Shown: piece after piece, positions 55,612-64,000 of the stretch | Layout of the letters: the number at the start of each line of letters is the position of its first letter | How positions within the stretch are numbered: position 1 is the first letter of the stretch | Assembly: GCF_000971235.1 (NCBI RefSeq) | Contig: NZ_BBMB01000005.1 | Coordinates: 174,667-238,666, forward strand | From: Demequina subtropica | Lineage (GTDB): Bacteria; Actinomycetota; Actinomycetes; Actinomycetales; Demequinaceae | DNA length: 64,000 nt | Direction: 5' to 3' | The notes under the pieces: model-generated | What the model saw: the letters and a program-made list of their open reading frames with translations, nothing else | What the model was told of the DNA's origin: nothing | Databases searched by the model: none | Made by a program: the position numbers and the translations under genes

Positions 55612-56037
55612 CTATCCCCCGAGCGCCACGGTGCCGTCCGGGTCGAGCGGCCAGAACGGGTTCATCGCGAGCTCCCACACGTGGCCGTCGGGATCCGCGA
55701 CGTAGCCGCTGTATCCGCCCCAGAAGACCGCCTGGGGACGCTTGAGCTCGGTCGCCCCGGCCGCGAGCGCCTCCGCGAAGACCTCGTCGACCTCCGCCTC
55801 GGTGGCGTAGTTCTGCGCGAGGGTCATGGCTCCCGTGCCGAGCGTCGCGCCGGGCCGCGCCTGATCCTCCGCGAGGTCCGCGAGCCCGAACAGCGCGATC
55901 AGCGTGCCGTTCGCCTGGAACATCACCAGCCCGCCCTCACGGTCGACGCGCTTCCAGCCCCACGCCTCGTAGAACGCGAGCGCGCGATCCATGTCCGCCA
56001 CCCCTAGGGTCACCAGCGATATCCGCGGTGCTGCCAT
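55612..56037 (-). CDS. VOC (glyoxalase/bleomycin-resistance fold) protein
   Basis: 141 residues; GAGGAGG lies 5 nt before ATG 56037. Two repeats of the VOC fold are visible: ISLVTLGVADMDRALAFYEAWGW and TEAEVDEVFAEALAAGATEL ... SGYVADPDGHVWELAMNPFWP, the latter with the metal-binding Glu. Function is not assigned; relatives range from glyoxalases to antibiotic-binding proteins. It lies 77 bp after dnaG's stop and reads the same way. Confidence 0.88.
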   Translation of the reverse strand: MAAPRISLVTLGVADMDRALAFYEAWGWKRVDREGGLVMFQANGTLIALFGLADLAEDQARPGATLGTGAMTLAQNYATEAEVDEVFAEALAAGATELKRPQAVFWGGYSGYVADPDGHVWELAMNPFWPLDPDGTVALGG

Positions 56038-56113
56038 CACGGCCTCCTCGTGTCTCCCTTGGAGGCTACGCGCGGGGTCCGACATCGGGGGCCCGGCCGC
56101 GCGGGACCCGCGC

Positions 56114-58087
56114 TCAGGCGTTCTCGCGCAGCTCGCGTCGGCGCGCCTCGATGCGGATCATCTCCGCGAACGCCTCCTGCGCGACCTCCGACCCCGCGCC
56201 TGCACGCTGCATGCGTCCGCGCAGGTCCGCGATCTTGCGCGTGAGCGCGTTGTCGAGCAGCCGCGCGAGCACCGAGCGCGCGTACACGCCCGACTCGGCC
56301 GGCTTGTCATGCGGGAGCGGCGTCACCGCGAGCTGCGAGACGAGCGGCGCGAGATCCGGACCGGCCTGCTCGACCACGGCACCCACCCAGTCGGCAGGCG
56401 CCTCCGACGGTCCGCCCGCCGCGGCCACCGCGTCGAAGACCTGCGCGTACTGCGGGGTCACGTAGGAGTCACGCGCCAGCTCGCGGTAGATCCCGAGCGC
56501 CTGCGCGTCCTCGGCGATCGCGCGCTGCGCCTGGAGCAGGACGCCGAGCGACAGCGCCTCGGCGCGCACGACGGGGTCGCGCGGGTTGGGGCGTGCCACC
56601 GTGACGGTCGCGATCTGACCCGTCTCGGGGTCCATCGGCGGCGGGCCGTCGTCGTAGGGCGGGGGCGCCTGCGACGGGCCGGGCGCGCCGCCTCCCGGCG
56701 CGGGACGTCCCGGGGACGATGCGCCGCTCCCCCGCTGCCCCGCCTGGGACACCGCGCGGAGGACGTCCGCGGGCTCCATGCCGAGCCAGCCCGCGAGCCG
56801 GCGCGCGTACTCCGGTCGGATCGCGCGGTCACGGATCTGCGCGACGATCGGCGCCGCGGTGCGCAGCGCAGCCACGCGACCCTCGGGGGTCTCGAGGTCG
56901 TGCGAGGCGAGCGAGGCCTTGATGACGAACTCGAACAGCGGGACGCGACGCTCCATGAGGCGCTTCACCGCATCGTCCCCATCGCGCTGACGGATGTCGC
57001 ACGGGTCCATGCCCTCGGGGTCGACCGCGACGAACGTCTGGGCGAGGAACTGCTGGTCGAGCGCGAACGACTTGAGCGCGGCGTTCTGCCCGGCCTCGTC
57101 GCCGTCGAACGTGAAGACCACCTTGGCGCCGTGCGCGCCGACCTTGAGCTGCGTCTGGCCGGTGTCGCCCATGAGCCGGCGCACCACCTTGACGTGGTCC
57201 TCGCCGAACGCCGTGCCGCACGTCGCGACGGCGTTGGTGACGCCCGCGAGGTGGCAGGCCATCACGTCGGTGTAGCCCTCGACCACCACGGTGGTCCGCT
57301 CGGAGCGGATCGATCCCTTCGCGAGGTCGATGCCGTAGAGGACGTGGCTCTTCTTGTAGATCTGCGTCTCGGGGGTGTTGAGGTACTTGGGGCCCTGGTC
57401 GTCGTCGTGCAGACGACGCGCGCCGAATCCGATGACGTCCCCGGTGACCTCGCGGATGGGCCACACGAGCCGTCCGCGGAAGCGGTCGTAGACGCCGCGC
57501 TGGCCCTCGGAGACCAGGCCCGACGCCTTGAGCTCGGGCTCGGTGAAGCCGTTCTTGCGCAGGTGGTCCGTGAGGTGGGACCAGCCCTGCGGCGCGTACC
57601 CGCAGCCGAACATCTCCGCCGCCTCGCGATCGAAGCCGCGTTCACGCAGGAAGTCGCGCGCGATCCGCGCCTCCGGGCTTGCGAGCTGCGCTCGGAAGAA
57701 GTCGTTCGCCACCCGGTGCGCCTCGAGCAGCCGGCGGCGCATGTTCGCACCGGACTCGGAGCCGCGGCGGCCGCCCGCCTCGTAGCGCAGGGTCACGCCC
57801 GCGCGCTCGGCGAGGTACTCGACCGCCTCCGCGAACGGCAGCCCGTCCATCCGCATGACGAACTCGATGACGTCGCCGCCCTCACCGCAGCCGAAGCAGT
57901 GCCAGCGGCCGGCGGCCGGGCGCACGTGGAAGGAGGGGGAACGCTCGTCGTGGAAGGGGCACAGGCCCTTGAGGGAGCCGACGCCGGCGGACTTGAGGGA
58001 CACGTGCTGGCCGACGATGTCCTCGATCGGCGCGCGCTCGCGGACCGCCGCGATGTCGTCCCTGTTGATCGTGCCCGCCACGCGCAC
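56114..58087 (-). CDS. dnaG: DNA primase
   Basis: 657 residues (GTG 58087; GTG 58081 also possible). It makes RNA primers for replication. The CHC2 zinc finger is CPFHDERSPSFHVRPAAG ... CFGCGEGGD, then the catalytic core with LVWPIREVTGDVIGFGARRL and the Toprim fold VVVEGYTDVMACHLAGV ... FTFDGDEAG. The C-terminal helicase-binding region is present after a Pro/Gly linker (about 480-520). It reads the same way as dgt but is separated from it by a group of plus-strand genes. Confidence 0.96.
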   Translation of the reverse strand: MRVAGTINRDDIAAVRERAPIEDIVGQHVSLKSAGVGSLKGLCPFHDERSPSFHVRPAAGRWHCFGCGEGGDVIEFVMRMDGLPFAEAVEYLAERAGVTLRYEAGGRRGSESGANMRRRLLEAHRVANDFFRAQLASPEARIARDFLRERGFDREAAEMFGCGYAPQGWSHLTDHLRKNGFTEPELKASGLVSEGQRGVYDRFRGRLVWPIREVTGDVIGFGARRLHDDDQGPKYLNTPETQIYKKSHVLYGIDLAKGSIRSERTTVVVEGYTDVMACHLAGVTNAVATCGTAFGEDHVKVVRRLMGDTGQTQLKVGAHGAKVVFTFDGDEAGQNAALKSFALDQQFLAQTFVAVDPEGMDPCDIRQRDGDDAVKRLMERRVPLFEFVIKASLASHDLETPEGRVAALRTAAPIVAQIRDRAIRPEYARRLAGWLGMEPADVLRAVSQAGQRGSGASSPGRPAPGGGAPGPSQAPPPYDDGPPPMDPETGQIATVTVARPNPRDPVVRAEALSLGVLLQAQRAIAEDAQALGIYRELARDSYVTPQYAQVFDAVAAAGGPSEAPADWVGAVVEQAGPDLAPLVSQLAVTPLPHDKPAESGVYARSVLARLLDNALTRKIADLRGRMQRAGAGSEVAQEAFAEMIRIEARRRELRENA

Positions 58088-58196
58088 AGACTACTCGGGC
58101 GCGCCGCCCGGCCCGCGCATCGCCCACCGTCCCGGTCCACGCCGTGTCACCGGGTGGCGCTAGGCTGGACGCGCACCCCCAGGAAAGGACGCTGTT

Positions 58197-58652
58197 GTGA
58201 GAGTGGACGCATTCCTCGCCGATTCGGCCGAGGTCGTGCAGAACAAGATCTACGCGCTCGGCGCGGGGTGGAACATCATCTTCGTCAACGGCTTCCCGGC
58301 CGTGCACCGCCGGCTGTCGGTGGGCGCGATCGTGCACGTCCCGTTCACCGAGACGAACCGCTCGCACCAGTTCGAGCTCAAGCTCCTCACCGAGGACGGC
58401 GTGGAGTACCCCATCGGCATCCGTCCCGACGCCGAGGGCAAGCCGGCCCCCGTGCGCGCCATGGGCGGCGAGTTCACCGTGGGCCGTCCCGCCCACCTGG
58501 TCGACGGCGACGAGCAGGTCGCCAGCTTCGCGTTCACCATCGACGGACTGCGCTTCGACAAGCCCCGCCTCTTCTCGTGGGTCATCAGCGTGGACGGCGA
58601 GGAGATGACCCGCCTGCCGATGCGCGTGCAGCAGGCGGCTCAGCGCGCCTAG
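58197..58652 (+). CDS. Conserved hypothetical protein
   Basis: 151 residues. AGGAAAGGA lies 7 nt before GTG 58197. It starts MRVDAFLADSAEVVQNKIYALGAGWNII, contains beta-rich stretches (HQFELKLLTEDGVEYPIGIRP and VASFAFTIDGLRFDKPRLFSW) and ends LPMRVQQAAQRA. The layout recalls an uncharacterised actinobacterial family (DUF6941-like; placement uncertain). It heads a four-gene run with overlapping stops and starts ending in DUF368, which suggests a membrane-linked role. Confidence 0.8.
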   Translation: MRVDAFLADSAEVVQNKIYALGAGWNIIFVNGFPAVHRRLSVGAIVHVPFTETNRSHQFELKLLTEDGVEYPIGIRPDAEGKPAPVRAMGGEFTVGRPAHLVDGDEQVASFAFTIDGLRFDKPRLFSWVISVDGEEMTRLPMRVQQAAQRA

Positions 58653-59074
58653 TGGGCATCTACACCGGGGTCGTCTACCCCCTGGTGCTGGTCGTCTGCG
58701 CCGTGCTCGCGATCGTGGGCCTTGCCACCCTTGCGTGGCCCCGCCTGCATCGTGCCCTCAAGCTCATCACGCCGGCCGCGTTCGTCGCGGCCGGCGTGCA
58801 GGCCGTCACGGTCGTGGCACTGCTGCTGACAGGCATCGACGCGGACATGATCCTCGCGCTCGGCTACCTCATCGCGTCCGTGGCGCTGCTCGCGCTGCTG
58901 GGGATCGGCAGGCTCGGGACGCCCGAGGCCGCGGCCGGCGACCCCGATCCGAACCGGCCCGTCCTGTCCCCCCTTCAGATCGCGCGCGTCGACGCCGCCG
59001 CGGCGGCGATCGTCGCGATCGCGCTGGCGGTGGTGTCGTGGCGCGTCTACGTCATCCTGGAGACCGCCGCATGA
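58652..59074 (+). CDS. Four-helix membrane protein
   Basis: 140 residues. GTG 58652 shares its first base with the stop of the preceding gene (TAGTG). Helices are about 3-27, 38-60, 67-85 and 112-133. No family is recognised. Its stop overlaps the ATG of the next gene (ATGA). Its place between a hypothetical protein and DUF368 suggests one envelope-related operon (inference). Confidence 0.78.
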   Translation: MGIYTGVVYPLVLVVCAVLAIVGLATLAWPRLHRALKLITPAAFVAAGVQAVTVVALLLTGIDADMILALGYLIASVALLALLGIGRLGTPEAAAGDPDPNRPVLSPLQIARVDAAAAAIVAIALAVVSWRVYVILETAA

Positions 59075-59505
59075 ACCCCGTCGCGCGCATCTCGCTCATC
59101 GTCGCGTACGCCGTCCTCGCGCTCGCCGCGCTGGGCCGTTCGAGCTACCAGATCTCGACGAAGCTCTCCGAGGCGCCCGTGCCCTACCTGGTGTCCGGCG
59201 TCTCCGCGCTGCTGTACCTGGTGATCGCGATCGCGCTGTGGAGGCGGTGGGCGGGCGTCGCGCTCGTCGGCACCGCGATCGAGCTCGCCGGCGTGCTCGT
59301 GGTCGGGACGCTCGGCTACGTCGAGCCCTCGTGGTGGGCGGACGAGACCGTGTGGACCGGCTACGGCTCCGCGTACGGCTGGGTGCCGCTGCTGCTGCCG
59401 CTCGCCGCGCTCATCCTGCTGGTGCGGGAGCGCCGCGCTCGAGCGGCCCGCGCCGTCGCATCGTCCACCGCACCGTCCGCTGCCACGACGGGAGACGCCC
59501 GATGA
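59071..59505 (+). CDS. Four-helix membrane protein
   Basis: 144 residues. ATG 59071 overlaps the upstream stop as ATGA. Helices are about 6-23, 38-57, 63-83 and 101-119, with a loop holding PSWWADETVWTGYGSAYGW and a Ala/Thr/Ser-rich tail. No family is recognised. Its stop overlaps the DUF368 ATG as ATGA, so the three membrane proteins should be coexpressed. Confidence 0.78.
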   Translation: MNPVARISLIVAYAVLALAALGRSSYQISTKLSEAPVPYLVSGVSALLYLVIAIALWRRWAGVALVGTAIELAGVLVVGTLGYVEPSWWADETVWTGYGSAYGWVPLLLPLAALILLVRERRARAARAVASSTAPSAATTGDAR

Positions 59506-60491
59506 CCGCCGCCCCCGAGCCCGCCGTCGAGACGCGACGCCGCAGCCCGCTGTCGCTCGCCCTCAACGTGGTGCGGGGCGCGATGATCGGCACCGCCGAG
59601 ACCGTCCCGGGCGTGAGCGGCGGCACCGTCGCGCTCATGACCGGCGTCTACGAGACCCTGCTGACCTCCGCCGGCCACCTCATCGGCGGCGTGCGCCTCG
59701 CGCTGACGGACGGGCTCCGTGGTCGGGGCCTCGCGCGGGCGCACGAGCAGCTCTCGCACGTCGCGTGGGCCGTGGTGATCCCGATCGGCGTCGGCATGGT
59801 CCTTGCCCTGGTCGGCATGGCGCACGTGATGGAGGGCCTGCTCGAGGACCACCCGGAGACGATGCGCGGGCTGTTCCTCGGCCTCGTCGTCGCCTCGCTC
59901 GCGGTGCCGTTCCGCCACTCGCGCGCCTCGGCGTCGAGTTCCGGCCGCGCGGGCGCATGGGGCGTGCGCGAGTGGGTGCTCGCGGCCGTCGCGGCCGTGG
60001 CGGTCGGGATCGTGGTCTCGCTCCCCGGCGGCAACCTCTCCCCCGAGCCGTACATCCTGGTCCCCGCCGGCGCCCTCGCGGTGTCGGCGCTGGTGCTGCC
60101 GGGGCTGTCCGGCTCGTTCCTGCTGCTCACCATGGGTCTGTACGAGCCGACCATCGCCGCGCTCAACGACCGCGACCTCGGGTATCTCGCGCTGTTCGCG
60201 ACGGGATGCGCGATCGGGCTGGTCACCATCGTCAAGGTGCTGCAGTGGCTGCTCGAGCACCACCGCCGCGTGACGCTCGTCGCGCTCACCGGCGTGATGG
60301 CGGGATCGCTGGTCGCGCTGTGGCCGTGGCAGGACGCGGACGGTGCTCGCGTCGCGCCGTACGGGTCGCTCGCGGGGCCCGTCATCGCCTTCGCGGTGGG
60401 CGCGCTCGTGGTGGTCGCGACGCTGGTGATCGAGCATCGGATCACGGGCGGGGTCGAGCTTCCCGAGCCCGCGCCCGCGGACGAGGACTGA
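59502..60491 (+). CDS. DUF368 family membrane protein (undecaprenyl-phosphate carrier type)
   Basis: 329 residues. The DUF368 start RGAMIGTAETVPGVSGGTVALM is intact and echoed later by VLPGLSGSFLLLTMGLYEP, as expected for an inverted-repeat membrane fold of about nine helices. Members from Gram-positive bacteria have been reported as undecaprenyl-phosphate translocases that recycle the cell-wall lipid carrier. That role here is family inference. Last gene of the four-gene run. Confidence 0.92.
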   Translation: MTAAPEPAVETRRRSPLSLALNVVRGAMIGTAETVPGVSGGTVALMTGVYETLLTSAGHLIGGVRLALTDGLRGRGLARAHEQLSHVAWAVVIPIGVGMVLALVGMAHVMEGLLEDHPETMRGLFLGLVVASLAVPFRHSRASASSSGRAGAWGVREWVLAAVAAVAVGIVVSLPGGNLSPEPYILVPAGALAVSALVLPGLSGSFLLLTMGLYEPTIAALNDRDLGYLALFATGCAIGLVTIVKVLQWLLEHHRRVTLVALTGVMAGSLVALWPWQDADGARVAPYGSLAGPVIAFAVGALVVVATLVIEHRITGGVELPEPAPADED

Positions 60492-60497
60492 GCGCGC

Positions 60498-61763
60498 TCA
60501 GCGCCTCCGCGCCACGTAGCGGTGGTGCCAGTCGTACGCCGACTTGTCGGTGAGGGACGCCACCTGGTCGATGACCACCCGCTTGCGCGCCGCATCGTCC
60601 GTCGCGTCGCGGTGCATCACGGCGAAGTGCGGCTCGAGCGCCTCGTCCCCCAGCTCGACGAGCGCCCCAACCAGGTCCGTGAGCCGCTGACGCTGTTGGC
60701 GGTAGGCGGCCTTCTTCTCACGCGGCGCCATGAGGAAGTGCACAGCGATGCCCTTGAGCATGAGGATCTCGTCGGCGAGGTCCTCGGGGATCACCAGCTG
60801 AGCGTGGTGGCGCGTGTGGGGCCCGTCGCCGTACGCGACGCTCGTCGCCTCGGCGACCGTCCCGACCACGCGGCCGATGAGCTGGCTGGTCATGTCCTTG
60901 AGCGCGGCGAGAGCGCGGTGGGAGCCGTCGTACTCCTCCATCCACCACGGCTCCGCGCGCAGCCGGTCGAGCGCGGCGATGAGCGCCTCGGGCTCGCCCC
61001 GGCCGTACCACTCGCGCGCGTGGTCAGCGATCTCCCTGGCACGGCCCGGGTCGCGCAGCACCCCCAGTGAGACCGTGTGATGAACCACGGAGTCCTCGAC
61101 GTCGTGGACCGAGTACGCGATGTCGTCGGCGAGGTCCATCACCTGCGCCTCGAAGCTCTGGCCGCGCTCGGGCGCGCCCTCGCGCAGCCAGCGGAACACC
61201 GGCAGGTCGTCGTCGTAGACGCCGAACTTGCGCGTGGGGCTGCCGTCGGGACGCGTGGGCGTCTCGGGCTCGCGCCACGGATACTTGACGCTCGCGTCGA
61301 GGACGGCGCGCGTGAGGTTGAGTCCCACGCTCTCCCCGGTCTCGGGGTCGAAGGACTTCGGCTCCAGGCGCACCAGCAGGCGCAGCGTCTGGGCGTTGCC
61401 CTCGAAGCCGCCGATGTCACGGGACACCTCGTCGAGGGCGCGCTCGCCGTTGTGACCGAAGGGCGGGTGGCCGAGGTCGTGCGCAAGGCATGCCGCGTCC
61501 ACCACATCAGGGTCGCAGCCGAGCACCTTGCCGAGGCTGCGGCCCACCTGCGCGACCTCGAGCGTGTGGGTGAGGCGCGTGCGTACGAAGTCGCCGGTGC
61601 CCGCGCCGAGGACCTGTGTCTTGGCGCCGAGGCGTCGGAGCGCGCTCGAGTGGACGATGCGCGCGCGGTCGCGTTCGAACGGCGTGCGCTGGGCCTGCTT
61701 GGGAGGCTCCTGGACGTATCGCTGCACGTCGGCTGCGGCGTAGCCGGGCGGAGGCGCGGTCAT
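60498..61763 (-). CDS. dgt: Deoxyguanosinetriphosphate triphosphohydrolase
   Basis: 421 residues. HD-domain enzyme with RLTHTLEVAQVGRSLG, AHDLGHPPFGHNGERALD (HD metal pair) and MDLADDIAYSVHDVEDSVVH. It hydrolyses dGTP or related dNTPs to nucleoside and triphosphate. A dgt upstream of dnaG is a common actinobacterial order; here the group of membrane genes is inserted between them on the opposite strand. ATG 61763 fits the family length. Confidence 0.93.
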   Translation of the reverse strand: MTAPPPGYAAADVQRYVQEPPKQAQRTPFERDRARIVHSSALRRLGAKTQVLGAGTGDFVRTRLTHTLEVAQVGRSLGKVLGCDPDVVDAACLAHDLGHPPFGHNGERALDEVSRDIGGFEGNAQTLRLLVRLEPKSFDPETGESVGLNLTRAVLDASVKYPWREPETPTRPDGSPTRKFGVYDDDLPVFRWLREGAPERGQSFEAQVMDLADDIAYSVHDVEDSVVHHTVSLGVLRDPGRAREIADHAREWYGRGEPEALIAALDRLRAEPWWMEEYDGSHRALAALKDMTSQLIGRVVGTVAEATSVAYGDGPHTRHHAQLVIPEDLADEILMLKGIAVHFLMAPREKKAAYRQQRQRLTDLVGALVELGDEALEPHFAVMHRDATDDAARKRVVIDQVASLTDKSAYDWHHRYVARRR

Positions 61764-61817
61764 ACCTCGACTCTAGCGGGCACGATGCGGTGGTCTGGGG
61801 AGGTGTGGCGCGGCGTC

Positions 61818-62384
61818 CTAGCCGGAGGGCCGCAGGTGGAGCTGGACCAGGCCCGGGCCGTAGCGCGCGACGCGTTCGACCGTGAGCTCGGTGGGGTGGG
61901 TGGAGCCGGCGAAGAGCGCGACGCCTGCGCCGAGGACCGTCGGCATGAGCGTGACGACCAGATGGTCGAGCAGCCTCTGCTCCAGGGCCTCGCGGACCAT
62001 CATCGCGCCGTCGATGTAGATGTCCTTGTCTCCGGCATGCTCTCGCGCCCGGGCGAGGAGCTCTGCGAGGGAGCCGTCGACAGCGGTCACGGACGGGCGG
62101 GCGTGCCCCAGGTCACGGTGCGTCGCGACCAGCATGGGGATGTCGCGGTAGGCCCACTGGTCGAAGCCGGCAGCGACGTCGTAGGTGCGCCTCCCCATGA
62201 GGATCGCACCGACCTGGTCGAGGAAGGGCTCGAAGTCGAGCGGCTGGTCGGTGTCGGCGGAGGTCCAGGGCTCTGCGCCGATCGGGGCCCTCTCGGCGGT
62301 CCTGTCGAGCCAGGCGAGGTCGTCGGCGGGGCCGGCGACGAATCCGTCGAGGGACATCGCGAGGTAGGCACGTACCTGGGTCAT
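61818..62384 (-). CDS. Dihydrofolate reductase-like (RibD C-terminal) protein
   Basis: 188 residues from ATG 62384. The fold starts QVRAYLAMSLDGFVAGPADDLAWLDR and has GAILMGRRTYDVAAG, KDIYIDGAMMVREALEQRL and LLDHLVVTLMPTVLGAGVALF. It resembles the dihydrofolate-reductase-family proteins with an NADPH fold but of unknown substrate; it is not a canonical folA. The ORF upstream of the ATG is unrelated. It is next to dgt, 55 bp beyond dgt's start. Confidence 0.86.
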   Translation of the reverse strand: MTQVRAYLAMSLDGFVAGPADDLAWLDRTAERAPIGAEPWTSADTDQPLDFEPFLDQVGAILMGRRTYDVAAGFDQWAYRDIPMLVATHRDLGHARPSVTAVDGSLAELLARAREHAGDKDIYIDGAMMVREALEQRLLDHLVVTLMPTVLGAGVALFAGSTHPTELTVERVARYGPGLVQLHLRPSG

Positions 62385-62542
62385 GGCTTCACGGTAGTGC
62401 GGGGGTGTGACAGGGGTGGGGTGGGGATCGAGAGGGCTGTCGAAGGGAGCAACTCGTGAATGCACCCGCAGGGATGTGCGCCACGCATGGTCACCCAGTG
62501 CGCCTTGCCAGGACCTGCTGGCGCGCGGTGTTTGATTGAGGG

Positions 62543-62785
62543 GTGCACAGCTACAGCCTGGTCTTCGCCAGTTTCGTGGGAGAGCGCGACGGCGTGGCGC
62601 TCGAATTGCATGACGACTTCGGCGAGGTCGTTGCCGAGGTCTTCCAACCGGACGGATCGCAACGCGGCGAATTTCGAATGGCGCATGATGCCGCGATGCC
62701 GTTCGAGGTTGTCGAGTGGTTCCTTGCCCAATCCAAGGCACACCTAGGCATTTCGACGACCGGGAACACCAGCCGTCCCGATTAG
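62543..62785 (+). CDS. Small hypothetical protein
   Basis: 80 residues from GTG 62543 with GAGGG close before it. The sequence VFASFVGERDGVALELHDDFGEVVAEVF and MPFEVVEWFLAQSKAHLG resembles no named family. Codon use is moderate, so it could be a real short gene or a chance frame. It lies alone between the DHFR-like gene and the HNH-type gene. Confidence 0.5.
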   Translation: MHSYSLVFASFVGERDGVALELHDDFGEVVAEVFQPDGSQRGEFRMAHDAAMPFEVVEWFLAQSKAHLGISTTGNTSRPD

Positions 62786-62968
62786 TCCGCGCCCAACCCG
62801 CTGGCCCAAGGACATCCCCGTGTGTCCGGTGCCGCTACTAGCAGCCCGGTGTCGAGCGTCGCACTGCGGGGAGGTGATGTCCCCGGCCTGGAAACTGGTG
62901 TCGTTTTCCACATCTACCAGGGTGGATATCGGGGGGTGAGTGTCAGACTCCTCGTGTTGACTGGTGTC

Positions 62969-64000
62969 ATGACCTTCCCGGTAGAGGTGATCGACGCGGC
63001 GCGTGAGGCGCTCGCGCCGTTCGCGCGCTGCGACCTGGGGGCGCTGTCGGAGGCCGAGCTGGCGGCCGTGCTGGAGGTGACGGCGCGGTTCGCACGTCTG
63101 GCCGCCCTGCCGCATGCTGCGGTGGCGGCCGAGGTCGCCCGCCGCTCCGATGCGGCCAAGGGCGGGGGCATGGCACGTAAGCACGGACATCGGAACGCGC
63201 ACCAGATGGTCGCGCAGGGTCAGGGCGGCACGGGAGGACAGGCCCGCGACGCGATCGAGGCCGGCACGCTGCTGGCCGCTGACGGGGGCGGGGCGGGGCG
63301 GGGGTCCTCGCCGGTGGCGACCGCGGTGCTCGCCGGCGAGCTGTCGACGGCGCAGGCCCGCCTGATCGTGGAGACCCTGGACCAGTGCGACGGCGCCGGC
63401 GAGGCGCTAGCCAACACGCTCGTCGCGTCCGCGCGACGGCTGTCGCTGGCGGACCTGCGCAAGGCGTGCACGGATGTGGTCGCGCGGTGGGATGTGGACC
63501 GGTGGCAGGAGCGTCAGGACCGTCAACGCCGCGAGCGGTACCTCAACGTCACCGAGCAGGCCGACGGGATGGTGAACCTCAACGGCAGGCTCGATGCCGC
63601 GTCGGGTGCGGTGGTGAAGACCTGGCTGGATGCGCAGGTCTCGGCCGGGTTCGCCAAGCGCCGCGACGAAGGCCTCGGACCCGCCGATCCGGGTGAGGCC
63701 GGACGGATGCGCGTCGACGCGCTGGTGGACCTCGCCCGACATGGGATGCGCTGCACCGAGCCCGGCTCCGGGGTATCCACCACCGTCGTGGTCCGTATCG
63801 ACGAGCAGGCGCTGCGCACCGGCGTCGGGCTGGGCTCCTGCGACGCGATCGGCGTGCCCCTCAGCCCCGGCGACGTCCGCCGCCTCGCCGTGGACATGCA
63901 GATCCTGCCCGTCGTCCTCGGCACCGGCTCCCAAGCACTCGATGTGGGCTACGCCAAGAGGTTCTTCACCCCCGCCCAGAGGATCGCCCTGGCCGAGCGC
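62969..64000 (+). CDS. DUF222/13E12 HNH endonuclease, C-terminus beyond window
   Basis: At least 344 codons; the frame is open at the window edge. ATG 62969 is chosen; GTG 62954 is possible. DUF222 begins with DAAREALAPFARCDLGALSE, then AELAAVLEVTARFARLAALP, HAAVAAEVARRSDAAKGGG and AGELSTAQARLIVETLDQC. The last visible residues QALDVGYAKRFFTPAQRIALAER are just before the expected HNH nuclease motif. These genes are common in actinobacteria, often in several copies; function is not well known. No strong ribosome site is seen. Confidence 0.9.
   Translation, partial: MTFPVEVIDAAREALAPFARCDLGALSEAELAAVLEVTARFARLAALPHAAVAAEVARRSDAAKGGGMARKHGHRNAHQMVAQGQGGTGGQARDAIEAGTLLAADGGGAGRGSSPVATAVLAGELSTAQARLIVETLDQCDGAGEALANTLVASARRLSLADLRKACTDVVARWDVDRWQERQDRQRRERYLNVTEQADGMVNLNGRLDAASGAVVKTWLDAQVSAGFAKRRDEGLGPADPGEAGRMRVDALVDLARHGMRCTEPGSGVSTTVVVRIDEQALRTGVGLGSCDAIGVPLSPGDVRRLAVDMQILPVVLGTGSQALDVGYAKRFFTPAQRIALAER

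Noticed and set aside
55991..59074. 1027-residue plus-strand open frame over dnaG
   Set aside because: Only its last 140 residues match a plausible gene (58652-59074); the remainder is antisense to DNA primase.
62786..62968. Possible promoter or repeat before the DUF222 gene
   Set aside because: GC-rich spacer without a clear -35/-10 pair or repeat; not enough to call.

Overview
The window is about 64 kb of high-GC DNA with actinobacterial gene content: a homodimeric-type pyruvate dehydrogenase E1 (aceE), a FasR-like regulator followed by fabD-fabH-acpP-fabF, DUF3052 and DUF3145 proteins, SatD, a split NnrE/NnrD pair, and a DUF222/13E12 endonuclease. Many starts are GTG, 4-bp ATGA/GTGA overlaps are common, and several genes appear leaderless. 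Together this suggests an Actinomycetota chromosome, probably Micrococcales (inference; no rRNA is present). No rRNA operon, CRISPR array, insertion sequence or integrase was seen.

Layout. 1-9.7 kb holds a P-type ATPase cut by the left edge, a universal stress protein, YaaA, an aminotransferase, an unusual SDR, an FNT channel, a MazEF module, and a phosphatase / zinc-ribbon / Nif3 run. 9.7-11.4 kb holds an ion channel and a lipoprotein. 11.6-13.5 kb is a tightly coupled three-gene operon of unknown function beside the 3' end of tRNA-Val. 13.6-16.3 kb holds SatD with a membrane partner, a broken grpB, a peroxiredoxin and a DUF3052 protein. 16.5-25.7 kb is the pyruvate-to-fatty-acid block (aceE, then the fab operon). 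25.7-34.7 kb is mixed housekeeping: a sulfotransferase-like lipoprotein, TetR, DUF4440/DUF3145, NnrE, def, GNAT, NnrD, gluconokinase and membrane proteins. 34.9-39.3 kb is a four-gene 2-oxoacid:ferredoxin oxidoreductase operon. 39.4-42.4 kb holds a NERD protein, an acyltransferase and a cold-shock protein. 42.4-54 kb is accessory: a membrane protein, dinB, a HEPN-like protein, a two-gene membrane system and a GIY-YIG (T5orf172) nuclease, with long empty spacers and diverged repeats. 54-64 kb returns to core genes: tRNAs, CsbD, dnaG, DUF368, dgt, and the start of a DUF222/HNH gene.

How they work together. AceE supplies acetyl-CoA, and the FasR-fab block uses malonyl-ACP for chain initiation and elongation. 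The POR-like operon adds a second, reversible-type 2-oxoacid oxidation route whose electrons can pass through an attached FAD/NAD(P) flavoprotein. dgt and dnaG are replication related.

The main observations for a second look are: (1) a 10-bp motif, GGACGATGCG, counted about 20 times on both strands, in coding and intergenic DNA and in different frames; (2) three uncharacterised accessory systems (the tRNA-Val operon, the HEPN-like gene, and the 845-aa plus 328-aa pair); (3) collinear diverged repeats flanking dinB.
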